Below, piece by piece: positions 51,726-61,222 of a stretch of 64,000 nt of DNA; within the stretch, counting starts at the first letter, position 1; every line of letters starts with the position of its first letter. Origin of the DNA: 4572-13 sp964594065 (GTDB lineage: Bacteria > Planctomycetota > Phycisphaerae > Sedimentisphaerales > Anaerohalosphaeraceae). The notes under the pieces were generated by a model. That model was not told the DNA's origin. It made no database searches and worked only from the letters and a program-made list of their open reading frames with translations. The translations under genes and the position numbers were made by a program. Location of the stretch: assembly GCA_964594065.1 (NCBI GenBank), contig CAZQKX010000001.1:95245-159244 (forward strand). The letters are read 5' to 3'.

Positions 51726-53198
51726 ATGATTATAATGAAATCCATAATTAATCCCCAACGAATACATACACCCGCCTCTGCAGATATTAACAAAACTGTG
51801 ATGCTGCTTGTGTTATCATTCTGTATTAGCGTACTCGTGTTAGTAATGATCGGCGGCAGGGACCTGATGTATGTGGTGGCTCCGGCCTTGACTGCTATTA
51901 ACATTTTCCTATTTCTTTTGGTTGTATTATGGAAACGCGACGGCACATTGCCCGTTTGGGATGTCGGTTTTATTTGCGCATTGGCCACACTTGTATATAC
52001 GGTTATGCCGCTATTTAGCTTTGTCGTGGGAGGTTTGGAATACTCACCGCTTAGTGATAATCGTTTGTATGTTTACGATCCCACACCATTCGAATTAGGA
52101 TCGTTTCATTGGCGGCATGTGCTTTATCTTTTTTTCTTTGTTACTGTCTATATCGTCAACCGTGGCACAATTTCGATCTTACCGGTAAATATGCCGGATC
52201 GAAATACCTGCAAAACCATCTTACATTTATTTCTTTTGTTTGCGGGCTACTTTGTTATCTTAGAGTTATTTACAGACTACAATCCAGGTGCTTCCTACAA
52301 AGAGATGCGTTTGGCTTACGAAACAGGGATTCGAGTTGAATTGCCGCTCTTTCTTAAGCAGATAACAAACTATTTTGGAATGTGGCAATTTGTATTTGAA
52401 TTAGCATTGCTGATGATCGTGGTTCAACATTGTTACTATAAAAAATGGCGACTGATTTTATATATCTGGTTATTTGTGAAGCTTTCATTAAGTCTGTTAA
52501 ACATGGGCGGTCGTACAAAAATGGTTTTGTTTCTGATGGCGACTGCCATACTTTATCATCGACTTATAAAACCGCTGAAAATTAAATTTATCATGCCCGC
52601 CGGGTTATTGCTTCTTGTTGTATTTTTGGGATATGGTGTCGTTCGGGACATGAATCCCGACAAGATATCGATGAATAATGACTTTTTCTCTGCAGCAACT
52701 GGAAATGAATTCCAAGCGGCTTTGGGTACTTGTTATGACATTCATCAACAAATGGAAACGCGTCCCTTCGATGTTCCTCCCCAGTTATATATAAGTGAGC
52801 TTCTGTCACTGATACCCAGCCAAATTTGCCCCATAGAAAAAGTAGATCCTTCAGAGTGGTACCTGGGCTTACTTGGAGTCCAGGGGACAGGAGTAGGGTT
52901 TACCTTTGGAGTCATATCACAGGCTGTTCTTGGCCTGGATTGGCTCGAACTTGCTTTGCGGGGGGCGTTACTGGGATTCATACTGGCTAAAGTCCACAAT
53001 TGGTATGGACGAAATTCTTCCAGTTTTTTCGCGACATTGTTTTATTTGTGGATAAGTGTTTTTATTTATTATACGTTTCGAGTGACAACCTTTTCACTCG
53101 GCCCGGTCATACTGTACGGTCTTCTGCCGGCGTTTTTAATTATTCGAGCCTTGTCAGCACTCTTTGCTCGTCACACAGCAAGTCAGGCTGTAAAATAA
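51726..53198 (+). CDS. wzy: Wzy-type repeat-unit polymerase
   Basis: This 490-aa protein has about ten to twelve membrane helices with a long periplasmic loop near the C-terminal third (about 320-405; FFSAATGNEFQAALGTCYDI, LYISELLSLIPSQICPIEK). Short, poorly conserved and polytopic, it matches the oligosaccharide repeat-unit polymerase type. Two ATGs (51726 and 51735) are usable. With Wzx at 39017 it completes a Wzx/Wzy-dependent system. The assignment rests on topology and context more than on residue motifs. Confidence 0.75.
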   Translation: MIIMKSIINPQRIHTPASADINKTVMLLVLSFCISVLVLVMIGGRDLMYVVAPALTAINIFLFLLVVLWKRDGTLPVWDVGFICALATLVYTVMPLFSFVVGGLEYSPLSDNRLYVYDPTPFELGSFHWRHVLYLFFFVTVYIVNRGTISILPVNMPDRNTCKTILHLFLLFAGYFVILELFTDYNPGASYKEMRLAYETGIRVELPLFLKQITNYFGMWQFVFELALLMIVVQHCYYKKWRLILYIWLFVKLSLSLLNMGGRTKMVLFLMATAILYHRLIKPLKIKFIMPAGLLLLVVFLGYGVVRDMNPDKISMNNDFFSAATGNEFQAALGTCYDIHQQMETRPFDVPPQLYISELLSLIPSQICPIEKVDPSEWYLGLLGVQGTGVGFTFGVISQAVLGLDWLELALRGALLGFILAKVHNWYGRNSSSFFATLFYLWISVFIYYTFRVTTFSLGPVILYGLLPAFLIIRALSALFARHTASQAVK

Positions 53199-53227
53199 TA
53201 ATATGATTTATAGAAAAATGGTTTTTT

Positions 53228-55114
53228 ATGTGCGGAATTTGCGGCAAATTAGTTTTTAAAAACAAATTGGTTGAGCGAGAGCTGATTGCCAAAATGTGCC
53301 GAACACTTGTTCATCGAGGCCCGGATGACAGCGGTGTCTATACTGCTGAGCATATTGGACTGGGTCAGCAGCGTCTTTCGATTATCGACTTGAGCAGTAA
53401 TGCAACAGCGCCTCTGTCAAATGAAAATAAGACGATTTGGGTGACATTCAATGGTGAGATCTACAACTTTCAGGCTTTACGGGAAGAACTACTCGGAAAA
53501 GATCACATCTTTTACACAAAAACGGACACTGAAGTGATTGTTCACCTCTATGAAGAATACGGCGTAAAATGTTTGGACAGAATGCGAGGCATGTTTGCCT
53601 TTGCGTTATGGGATAGTCGTAAAAAGCAGTTATTTGCTGCACGGGATAGATTGGGACAAAAACCGTTTTGTTATGCAAGGACAGTCGGGTCGCTTGTTTT
53701 CGGCTCCGAGATCAAGGCTATTACCGCAGACCCTGAGATTTGTGTTTCACCCAATTTTTCTGCGATTGACCGTTACCTGACGTATGCCTATGTACCGAGT
53801 CCTGTTACGGCATTTAAAGATATTTACAAACTTCCACCCGCTCATTACTTAACATGTTCAATAGATGGAAAAGTTCAGGTTCAAAGATACTGGCGGCCTC
53901 CTTTTCCTGAGAAAACAAAAGCGTCTGAAAAGGAAATTAAAAAAGACGTTATACGCTTGCTTCGAGAGTCCGTTAAACTGCGAATGATCTCGGATGTGCC
54001 GCTTGGTGCATTTTTAAGCGGTGGCATTGATTCAGCCGCGATCGTAGCACTGATGGCACAGGAAAGTTCCCAGCCGGTCAAAACATTTTCTATCGGTTTC
54101 AAGGAAGATCAATTCGACGAGTTGCCATATGCCCGCTTGATAGCTGATCGCTATGGAACTGATCACCATGAGTATATCGTCGAACCCAAAGCAGCGGAAG
54201 TGCTGCCTTTATTGGTCAGGCATTACAACGAACCTTTTGCAGACTCATCAGCACTGCCGACTTATTATGTTTCAAAGATAACGCGGCAGCAGGTAACGGT
54301 TGCTCTTAGCGGAGATGGAGGCGATGAAAGCTTTGCGGGATATGACCGATATAACGGACTTGTCAATTGGAGACGGTTTGATGTGATTCCTATGCCTTTA
54401 CGGAAGCTGTTGGCAGGAAGTCTCAAGAAAGTTATGGATGCCTTGCCGTATCACAATACCACCGCACGCCTGATTCGCGGACTGGTTATGTTAGGGGCGC
54501 GTTTGCCGGAAAGATACCAGTTGGAAATGACAGCGGCCCTTAAGCCGCAAGAAAAAAAGAATCTTTATACACGACATTTCGCCGATTTGCTTAAAGAACA
54601 GGGGGAGATTTCAGATCCGATTGCTGATCATCCTTACCAGATCGGCTCAGATACGATAGACTGGATGATGAATCATGACCAGAACTTCTATCTTCCCGAC
54701 GACCTGATGGTTAAGTCAGATATCGCTTCAATGGCCAATAGCCTTGAATTGCGATGTCCGTTTTTGGATCATCATTTGGTTGCATTTGCTGCCGCAATCC
54801 CATCGTCTATGAAACGCAGTGGCGTTGAAGGGAAATTGATACTGAAAGACGCATTGAGGGACTTGCTGCCGGAAGCAATTTTGACGAAGCATAAAACAGG
54901 ATTCGGTGTTCCTCTGGAAAAATGGTTTAAAGAGGACTTGAATGGTTTATTAAGAGAAACACTTCTCTGCGACCGTGCTATGCATCGTAATATGTTCGAT
55001 CCACAAACAGTCAGGAAAATGATCGATGAGCATGTGGAAGGCCGCAGAGGATGGAGTAATCGATTATGGGCATTATTGTTTCTTGAAATGTGGTTCAGAG
55101 AATTTATTGATTAG
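53228..55114 (+). CDS. asnB: AsnB-type glutamine amidotransferase, copy 2
   Basis: This 628-aa protein begins MCGICGKLV, keeping the catalytic N-terminal cysteine. The glutaminase domain shows VHRGPDDSGVY, TFNGEIYNFQAL and KTDTEVIVHLYEEYG. The synthetase domain has FLSGGIDSAAIVAL (about 260) and SGDGGDESFAGYDRYN. It is complete and differs clearly in sequence from copies 1 and 3, so the copies are not recent duplicates. It lies between the Wzy polymerase and a methyltransferase gene. Confidence 0.92.
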   Translation: MCGICGKLVFKNKLVERELIAKMCRTLVHRGPDDSGVYTAEHIGLGQQRLSIIDLSSNATAPLSNENKTIWVTFNGEIYNFQALREELLGKDHIFYTKTDTEVIVHLYEEYGVKCLDRMRGMFAFALWDSRKKQLFAARDRLGQKPFCYARTVGSLVFGSEIKAITADPEICVSPNFSAIDRYLTYAYVPSPVTAFKDIYKLPPAHYLTCSIDGKVQVQRYWRPPFPEKTKASEKEIKKDVIRLLRESVKLRMISDVPLGAFLSGGIDSAAIVALMAQESSQPVKTFSIGFKEDQFDELPYARLIADRYGTDHHEYIVEPKAAEVLPLLVRHYNEPFADSSALPTYYVSKITRQQVTVALSGDGGDESFAGYDRYNGLVNWRRFDVIPMPLRKLLAGSLKKVMDALPYHNTTARLIRGLVMLGARLPERYQLEMTAALKPQEKKNLYTRHFADLLKEQGEISDPIADHPYQIGSDTIDWMMNHDQNFYLPDDLMVKSDIASMANSLELRCPFLDHHLVAFAAAIPSSMKRSGVEGKLILKDALRDLLPEAILTKHKTGFGVPLEKWFKEDLNGLLRETLLCDRAMHRNMFDPQTVRKMIDEHVEGRRGWSNRLWALLFLEMWFREFID

Positions 55115-55127
55115 CGGGCCCAAAGCA

Positions 55128-55859
55128 ATGAAGTATCAACAAATTTTTTATCCCGAATCAGAATATGGCGGCTTTACGGATGTTGATGGAACGATCCACT
55201 TTTACCTTCGTGTTAATGCGTTGCTGGAGAAAGATTCTGCCGTGCTGGATGTCGGGTGCGGCAGAGCTGCTTATCAGGAGGATAATTGCCGTATCCGCAA
55301 AGAGATCAGGATGCTAAAGAACAAATGTCGTTGCGTTATCGGTATGGATATCGACAGTGGTGCAGTGAAGAATCCCTATATCGATGAATTTCGATTATTA
55401 AACTCTGACAGATGGCCTTTAGATGATGCTTCGGTTGACATGGTGATCTGTGATTCTGTTCTGGAGCATATTGAAAGACCGGAAACTTTTTTCAGGGAGT
55501 GCCGACGAGTTCTTAATCCCGGCGGATATTTTTGCCTGAGGACAACCAATGCAACCGGGTATGTGGCCACGTTAGCACGGTTGATACCAAACAAATTTCA
55601 TTCAAAGATCACATCAAAAGCACAGTCCGCTCGACAGGAGCAGGATGTGTTTCCAGCGTATTATCGCTGTAATACGGTATGGAAGCTTCGCCGTCATCTG
55701 AAAGAGAATGGTTTTGATGGTTGTGTTTATGGATATGAGTCCGAGCCATCCTATTTGGAATTTTCTAAGTTTGTTTATTGGTTTGGCACGTTGCTTCAAC
55801 GATATACGCCTCGGTCTTTTATGCTGACTCTATTTGGATTCGCACGTAAAAAACAGTAA
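55128..55859 (+). CDS. Class I SAM-dependent methyltransferase
   Basis: I start at ATG 55128 (243 aa). A longer frame from 55026 would overlap the preceding amidotransferase by 89 bases and adds residues without domain character. SAM motif I is AVLDVGCGRAAYQE (about 37-50), then VIGMDIDSGAVKNPY, DDASVDMVICDSVLEHIERP and RRVLNPGGYFCLRTTN, all typical of Methyltransf_11. The gap to the previous stop is 13 bases. Its target is presumed to be a sugar in the repeat unit. Confidence 0.87.
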   Translation: MKYQQIFYPESEYGGFTDVDGTIHFYLRVNALLEKDSAVLDVGCGRAAYQEDNCRIRKEIRMLKNKCRCVIGMDIDSGAVKNPYIDEFRLLNSDRWPLDDASVDMVICDSVLEHIERPETFFRECRRVLNPGGYFCLRTTNATGYVATLARLIPNKFHSKITSKAQSARQEQDVFPAYYRCNTVWKLRRHLKENGFDGCVYGYESEPSYLEFSKFVYWFGTLLQRYTPRSFMLTLFGFARKKQ

Positions 55860-55871
55860 TTTCTATTTGAT

Positions 55872-57008
55872 ATGGCTGGTGATAAACAAATTTTTAGAAT
55901 CCTCCATCTGGTCTCGCATCTGTCCGGGGGCGGAGCCGAACGGCAAATGTCTTATTTGATTCCGGAGTTAATTCGCCGGGGTCATGAGATTCATATTGCG
56001 TATATTAGTGAAGGGTGCGGAGAAAATCATTTAAAATTGAACGGAGTGCGTTTACATACATTACAAGCCGTCAGCAATTATGACCCGCGAATCTTATGGC
56101 AAATACTAAAAATAATTCGACACATAAAAGCTGATATTGTTCATAGCTGGATCATACAGATGGACGTCCTGGGATCGATTGCGGCCAAAATGGCTGAAAT
56201 CCCCTGGGTATTTCGTGAGCCGAGTTGCCAAAAGGCCTATCCCCCTAATTGGAAGCATTGGTTGCGAGCAAAGTTGGCGGCGCGAGCGGCGATGATTATT
56301 TCAAATTCTGCAGGAGGAGACGATTATTGGCATAATAAATGTTCAGGAGTTCGCAGATGTGTCATCCCCAACGCTCTGCCTTTAAGTGACTTGAAGAAAT
56401 CAAAAAAAGATCCACTGGCTAAAATGGACTTTCAGCCGGATCATAAGTCAGCCGTGTATGTCGGCCGATTAACATCAGGCAGAAGCGGGGAGAAAAATTT
56501 AAAACTTCTGGTCACAGCATTTGCTGAGACGATGAAAAAAGCGAAGGTTGTCGGGCTGTTATGTGGTGACGGACCACAGCGTCGGGAACTGGAACAATTT
56601 GCACGCCGGCAGGGGATTGCCGACAAATTACATTTCATGGGGCACTTGCCGAGAACAAAAGTGTGGGAGGTCTTAAAGTCAGCCGATGTGTTTGTTTCTC
56701 TCAGTGCCTATGAAGGCTGCCCGAATGCGGTGTTAGAAGCGATGGCATGTGAATGTCCTTTGGTGGTTTCGGATATCCCGGCGCATCGCGAGATCCTTGA
56801 TGAAAAGTCTGCGTTATTTGTAGACCCAAGCAATACCGAACAGACTACAAATGCAATTCTTGCGGTGTTATCAGATCCTGACGCTGCAAAACATAAAGCA
56901 AAGGAAGCTAGGGATAAAGTAACAGACTATTCGGTTGCTGCGATAGCAAAACAATACGAGGATGTTTATGCGGCTGTCCTGGGAGATATAAATGGAGAGA
57001 ATGAATGA
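55872..57008 (+). CDS. Glycosyltransferase family 4
   Basis: This 378-aa GT-B enzyme has the acceptor-side LHLVSHLSGGGAERQMSYLI (residues 11-30) and donor-side LSAYEGCPNAVLEAMACECP (about 277-296) with the E-x7-E pattern, after YVGRLTSGRSGEKNLKLLV. It ends in an ATGA overlap with the next methyltransferase gene, so the two are probably translated together and may act on the same sugar. Confidence 0.92.
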   Translation: MAGDKQIFRILHLVSHLSGGGAERQMSYLIPELIRRGHEIHIAYISEGCGENHLKLNGVRLHTLQAVSNYDPRILWQILKIIRHIKADIVHSWIIQMDVLGSIAAKMAEIPWVFREPSCQKAYPPNWKHWLRAKLAARAAMIISNSAGGDDYWHNKCSGVRRCVIPNALPLSDLKKSKKDPLAKMDFQPDHKSAVYVGRLTSGRSGEKNLKLLVTAFAETMKKAKVVGLLCGDGPQRRELEQFARRQGIADKLHFMGHLPRTKVWEVLKSADVFVSLSAYEGCPNAVLEAMACECPLVVSDIPAHREILDEKSALFVDPSNTEQTTNAILAVLSDPDAAKHKAKEARDKVTDYSVAAIAKQYEDVYAAVLGDINGENE

Positions 57009-57988
57009 AAATCGATTTAATCGATATTCTGCGATGTCCATTGACTCAAAATGCACTTCAACTGAAGGATGTTCAGGAAGTTGACGGCGAGATTGATAGC
57101 GGCCTGCTGACAACTGCAGATGGCAGGAGAGAGTATCCGATCATAAATGGAATCCCGCGTTTTGTGGGCCCCAAAAACTATGCCGAAACATTCGGTTTCC
57201 AATGGAACAAATTTCGTCGGACCCAACTTGACAGCTATACCGGAGTGCCCGTTTCAAAGAATCGGTTTTATGACTCGACACAATGGTCTCCGGAAGAAAT
57301 GAAGGGCAAGCGGATTCTTGAAATCGGTTGTGGTGCGGGCAGGTTTACGGAAATCGCATTGTCGACAGGTGCCTGGGTTGTCTCTGTGGACTATTCATCC
57401 GCGGTCGATGCCTGTTGGAAAAATCATCATAGAAATCACAATATGAATGTTATTCAGGGGGATGTTTATCATTTGCCTTTCAAGCCTGAATCCTTTGATT
57501 ATGTTTTTTGTCTTGGCGTTTTGCAGCATACACCTGATGTCCATAAAGCCTTTATGGAACTTCCTAAACAGCTTAAGAAGGGGGGACGATTGTCCGTTGA
57601 CCTATATCGGAAACGGTTGCGGTCACTTTTTTTTGCCAAGTACTGGCTGCGTCCTTTTACGAAACGGATGGACGAAAAAAAATTATTGCCGTTGGTTGAA
57701 AAGTGGGCTCCACGACTGCTTCCGGCATCTGTTTTGATTGGCCGGGCTCCTAAATTAGGCCGTAAACTGCGTCACATTATTCCTGTTGCCAACTATGATG
57801 GAATCTTTCCTCTCACAAAAGAGCAGCTTAAAGAGTGGGCGATACTTGATACCTTTGATATGCTTTCTCCCGCACACGATCACCCTCAATCGGCAAAAAC
57901 GCTCCATACCTGGCTGTCGGATGCGGGCCTGGAAGAGATTCGTGTATTTCAGCCGGCACACCTTGTGGGTAACGGAACAAAGAAATAA
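57005..57988 (+). CDS. SAM-dependent methyltransferase with Trm112-like N-terminus
   Basis: This 327-aa protein starts with a Trm112/UPF0434-like segment (IDILRCPLTQNALQL ... YPIINGIPRFV, residues 5-53), then SAM motif I ILEIGCGAGRFTE (about 104), VVSVDYSSAVDACWK and ESFDYVFCLGVLQHTPD. It shares this two-part build with the protein at 48540. The zinc cysteines of true Trm112 are mostly absent (only one C near residue 12). It is coupled to the preceding glycosyltransferase. Confidence 0.87.
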   Translation: MKIDLIDILRCPLTQNALQLKDVQEVDGEIDSGLLTTADGRREYPIINGIPRFVGPKNYAETFGFQWNKFRRTQLDSYTGVPVSKNRFYDSTQWSPEEMKGKRILEIGCGAGRFTEIALSTGAWVVSVDYSSAVDACWKNHHRNHNMNVIQGDVYHLPFKPESFDYVFCLGVLQHTPDVHKAFMELPKQLKKGGRLSVDLYRKRLRSLFFAKYWLRPFTKRMDEKKLLPLVEKWAPRLLPASVLIGRAPKLGRKLRHIIPVANYDGIFPLTKEQLKEWAILDTFDMLSPAHDHPQSAKTLHTWLSDAGLEEIRVFQPAHLVGNGTKK

Positions 57989-58078
57989 AAGTCATTGTTT
58001 GGAAACAGTCTGAATAGGCTGCCGAATTGATGCGGCCATAACACAATGAATGATCTATAATTTGAGAATAACTGGTTT

Positions 58079-59938
58079 ATGTGCGGAATCGTAGCTATTT
58101 GGCAAAAGAACAATGAGCTTGCAGATCCGGACGTACTGACACGGATGCGAGATCGGTTGACGTCCCGGGGGCCGGATGATGCAGGCATTTGGATCAATAA
58201 TAATATTGGCTTAGCACACCGCCGCCTGTCAATTTTAGATGTCTCTCAACTTGGACATCAGCCCATGGTCGATGAAGAAACCGGGTCAGTTATTGTCTAT
58301 AACGGCGAGGTCTATAATTTCCGGGAGATTCGAAAAGATCTTCAGGCTCGCGGAATACAGTTCAAAAGCCAAACAGACACCGAGGTCGTATTAAAGGCGT
58401 ATCGAGAGTGGGGGTCTGATTGCCTGAATCGTTTTGTCGGCATGTTTTCTTTTGCCATCTGGGACGTGTCCAGGCAGGGGCTTTTCATTGGCCGGGACCG
58501 CCTGGGAATAAAACCATTGTATTATCACCTTGGCAAAGGCGTCCTCCTTTTCGCATCCCGATTAAAGGCATTGCTGGCTTATCCGAGATGTCCTCGTCAG
58601 ATCGACACCGAAGCATTGGGGTTATACCTGGATATGGGTTTTGTGCCGGCACCGTGGTCAATCCTGAAAGATATTCGCAAACTTCAACCCGGCCATTATC
58701 TCTGGATTGATAATAAGCACGTTGAAGATCGATGCTATTGGAGTATTGACAATGTTCCAATAAACGGCGCATTAAAAAATGCCCCCCATGAAGCTCTTGT
58801 TGACCAATTAGAGTCCTTACTGAAAGACTCGGTACGTTCGAGAATGATTTCCGATGTGCCGTTAGGTTCGTTTTTGTCAGGGGGGATCGATTCTTCAGTG
58901 GTTACGGCTATGATGGCAAGCTGTTCCGGTTGTCCTCCAAAGACATTCACAATCGGTTTTAAAGAAAAAGATTACAATGAGGCCGACGATGCCAGACAAA
59001 TAAGCCATATTCTGGGAACAGAGCATTATGAAAAAGTTATGCAAACAGAAGACCTTCTTGAATTACTGGACGATATCAAAGAGCATTATGATGAGCCGTT
59101 TGCGGATTCTTCAAGTTTGCCGACGATGATGCTTTCACGTTTTTCCAGGAAGCATGTAACCGTTTGTCTCAGTGGTGACGGCGGTGATGAGCTTTTTGCA
59201 GGCTATCGCCAGTATCACATTTTATCTTATCTTAAATACGGTTTCCATTTACCTGATTTTTTACGAAGCGGCATTGGTCGGCTATTGGCGAAGACAGGAC
59301 AGCACAGAGCCATTCTTTTGGGGCATAGTTTATGCCAAAAGGACCTTCTGGGAAGTTTTTCTTATATCCGAAGTGTTATCAAGGACTTTCAACGGAACAA
59401 GCTGGTTCAAAGCGATGGAGTCAATATGGAATATCTCTTCAGAAGCCGCAGCAAACATTTTCCGGAGGTGGACAGTGTTTCAGAAATGTCTCGACTGGAT
59501 ATCGCTTATTACCTCGCTGACGATATCCTGCAAAAAGTTGATGTCGCATCGATGTCAGTTGGTCTTGAGGCGAGGATTCCGATTTTAGACCACAGGGTTG
59601 TCGAGTTTGCGCTCTCTATGCCCATTGGACTCAAGTGGCATTACAGAGGGGGCAAACGGCTTCTTAAGGATGTTTTGGCTCGCTACATACCATTAACATA
59701 TTTTAAGCGACCGAAAACGGGCTTTGAAGTACCGCTTAATGATTGGTTCCGCGGACAATTAAAAGAAATGATCCAGGATGAATTGTCTTTATCGGCCATT
59801 AAACAATTTGGATTACTCAATCCGGATAAAGTCCAGACACTGGTGTCACTTCATCTTTCAGGAAAACGTAATACTCACCCGATCTTATGGTCGCTGCTTT
59901 CACTGCTGCAGTGGAATAAACAGTTGAAGAAGTTTTAA
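58079..59938 (+). CDS. asnB: AsnB-type glutamine amidotransferase, copy 3
   Basis: This 619-aa protein begins MCGIVAIWQ with the catalytic cysteine. The glutaminase domain includes TSRGPDDAGIW, VYNGEVYNFREIRK and QTDTEVVLKAYREWG. The synthetase domain has FLSGGIDSSVVTAM (about 262) and SGDGGDELFAGYRQYH. Both sites look functional. A 90-base gap precedes it. Together with copies 1 and 2 it suggests that several positions or sugars in the polymer receive glutamine-derived nitrogen, or that one copy serves asparagine synthesis. Confidence 0.92.
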   Translation: MCGIVAIWQKNNELADPDVLTRMRDRLTSRGPDDAGIWINNNIGLAHRRLSILDVSQLGHQPMVDEETGSVIVYNGEVYNFREIRKDLQARGIQFKSQTDTEVVLKAYREWGSDCLNRFVGMFSFAIWDVSRQGLFIGRDRLGIKPLYYHLGKGVLLFASRLKALLAYPRCPRQIDTEALGLYLDMGFVPAPWSILKDIRKLQPGHYLWIDNKHVEDRCYWSIDNVPINGALKNAPHEALVDQLESLLKDSVRSRMISDVPLGSFLSGGIDSSVVTAMMASCSGCPPKTFTIGFKEKDYNEADDARQISHILGTEHYEKVMQTEDLLELLDDIKEHYDEPFADSSSLPTMMLSRFSRKHVTVCLSGDGGDELFAGYRQYHILSYLKYGFHLPDFLRSGIGRLLAKTGQHRAILLGHSLCQKDLLGSFSYIRSVIKDFQRNKLVQSDGVNMEYLFRSRSKHFPEVDSVSEMSRLDIAYYLADDILQKVDVASMSVGLEARIPILDHRVVEFALSMPIGLKWHYRGGKRLLKDVLARYIPLTYFKRPKTGFEVPLNDWFRGQLKEMIQDELSLSAIKQFGLLNPDKVQTLVSLHLSGKRNTHPILWSLLSLLQWNKQLKKF

Positions 59939-59968
59939 GATGTTTTTGGCGAACGGAAAACATTAACA

Positions 59969-61150
59969 ATGCATATTGCACACATACTTCGCTGCATGGC
60001 TGAACGTATGGGCGGTCCGCCACGATCTGTCTGGGGTTTAGGCCAATCTCTCGTAAAAAACAGTGTTGATGTTTCTTATTGGAGTGCGGCTAACAAAGAG
60101 GATATGTCTGAACTTGCGGCATCACGTCCCGTGGTTAACGCATGTCAAATGGCGTGGCCGCATGCGTGGTTTCGATCAACTGAACTAACACAGCAATTGA
60201 CTCGAAACATAAAATCAATCGATGTGATGCATATACACGGTCTTTGGTCGCATCCTCACTATAGCGGCACAAAAATTTGCCGTTGCAGAAATAAACCTTA
60301 CATCATCGCGCCTCGCGGAGAATTAGAGCCTTGGCGAGTTCGACATACACTTTTCAAGTATATAAAAAAACGCATATTTCTTTCATTGATCGGTAATAGA
60401 ATGTTAAAAGGCGCCTCATGCCTGCATGCGATCACGCCGATTGAAATAGAAGGTTTCCGATGGGCCGGTTATAGGGGCCCGATCACAATGATACCCAATG
60501 GCGTCGATGCTAATGCATATGAACAGCTTTCAAACCCCCTTGAAGCCGAACATAAGTGGCCGATCTTAAAGAATCGTCGTGTTGTTTTATTTTTGTCACG
60601 GCTAAGCCCGGAAAAAGGTCTGGATCAGTTTTTGTCCACGTGGGCTGACATTACGAGTCTCAGTCGCTATGATGATGTGATACTGATTATTGCAGGACCG
60701 GACGATCGCGGTTATCGTGCAGTTTTGAAAGAGCTTGTTGAAAAGCATCAATTGCAATCGCATGTTGTCTTTACAGGCATGGTGGGAGAGCAGGAAAAAA
60801 AGTCATTGCTGTCACGAGCTGATATTTATACGCTTCCTTCTTACAGCGAGGGCTTCAGCATGTCTATTCTGGAAGCACTTGCATCCTCCACACCTGTTTT
60901 GATTACGCCGGGTTGTAACTTCCCACAAGTTGCTGAGGTTAAGGCGGGATTATGCGTTGAACCGGAAGCAGGAGTGATGGCCGAAGCGATGCGACAATTA
61001 CTGGATATGCCAGAAAGCCGGCTTAAGGAAATGGGCAAACGGGGCCGCAGTTTGATCTTAAAGGATTACACATGGGATGTCATTGCACGTAAAATGATGA
61101 CAGTTTACAATTGCATACTTGAAGGGAAAGATGTCCCCTTGTATCCGTAG
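59969..61150 (+). CDS. Glycosyltransferase family 4
   Basis: This 393-aa GT-B enzyme has IAHILRCMAERMGGPPRSVW at the N-terminus and VLFLSRLSPEKGLDQFL, then LPSYSEGFSMSILEALASST (about 290) with the E-x7-E signature. The N-terminal MGGPPRS is typical of GT4 enzymes that bind lipid-linked acceptors. The start is ATG 59969. It is the last glycosyltransferase of the locus and precedes the second SDR gene. Confidence 0.92.
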   Translation: MHIAHILRCMAERMGGPPRSVWGLGQSLVKNSVDVSYWSAANKEDMSELAASRPVVNACQMAWPHAWFRSTELTQQLTRNIKSIDVMHIHGLWSHPHYSGTKICRCRNKPYIIAPRGELEPWRVRHTLFKYIKKRIFLSLIGNRMLKGASCLHAITPIEIEGFRWAGYRGPITMIPNGVDANAYEQLSNPLEAEHKWPILKNRRVVLFLSRLSPEKGLDQFLSTWADITSLSRYDDVILIIAGPDDRGYRAVLKELVEKHQLQSHVVFTGMVGEQEKKSLLSRADIYTLPSYSEGFSMSILEALASSTPVLITPGCNFPQVAEVKAGLCVEPEAGVMAEAMRQLLDMPESRLKEMGKRGRSLILKDYTWDVIARKMMTVYNCILEGKDVPLYP

Positions 61151-61222
61151 CCAATCGGAGCGTGAGAGAGCACACAGGAATTGACAGTAAACATTCAGCC
61201 TTGAGTCAAAAACAGGATCATA

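Noticed and set aside
55026..55127. Longer N-terminus for the methyltransferase ending at 55859
   Set aside because: It would overlap the preceding amidotransferase by 89 bases, and the added residues have no family character.
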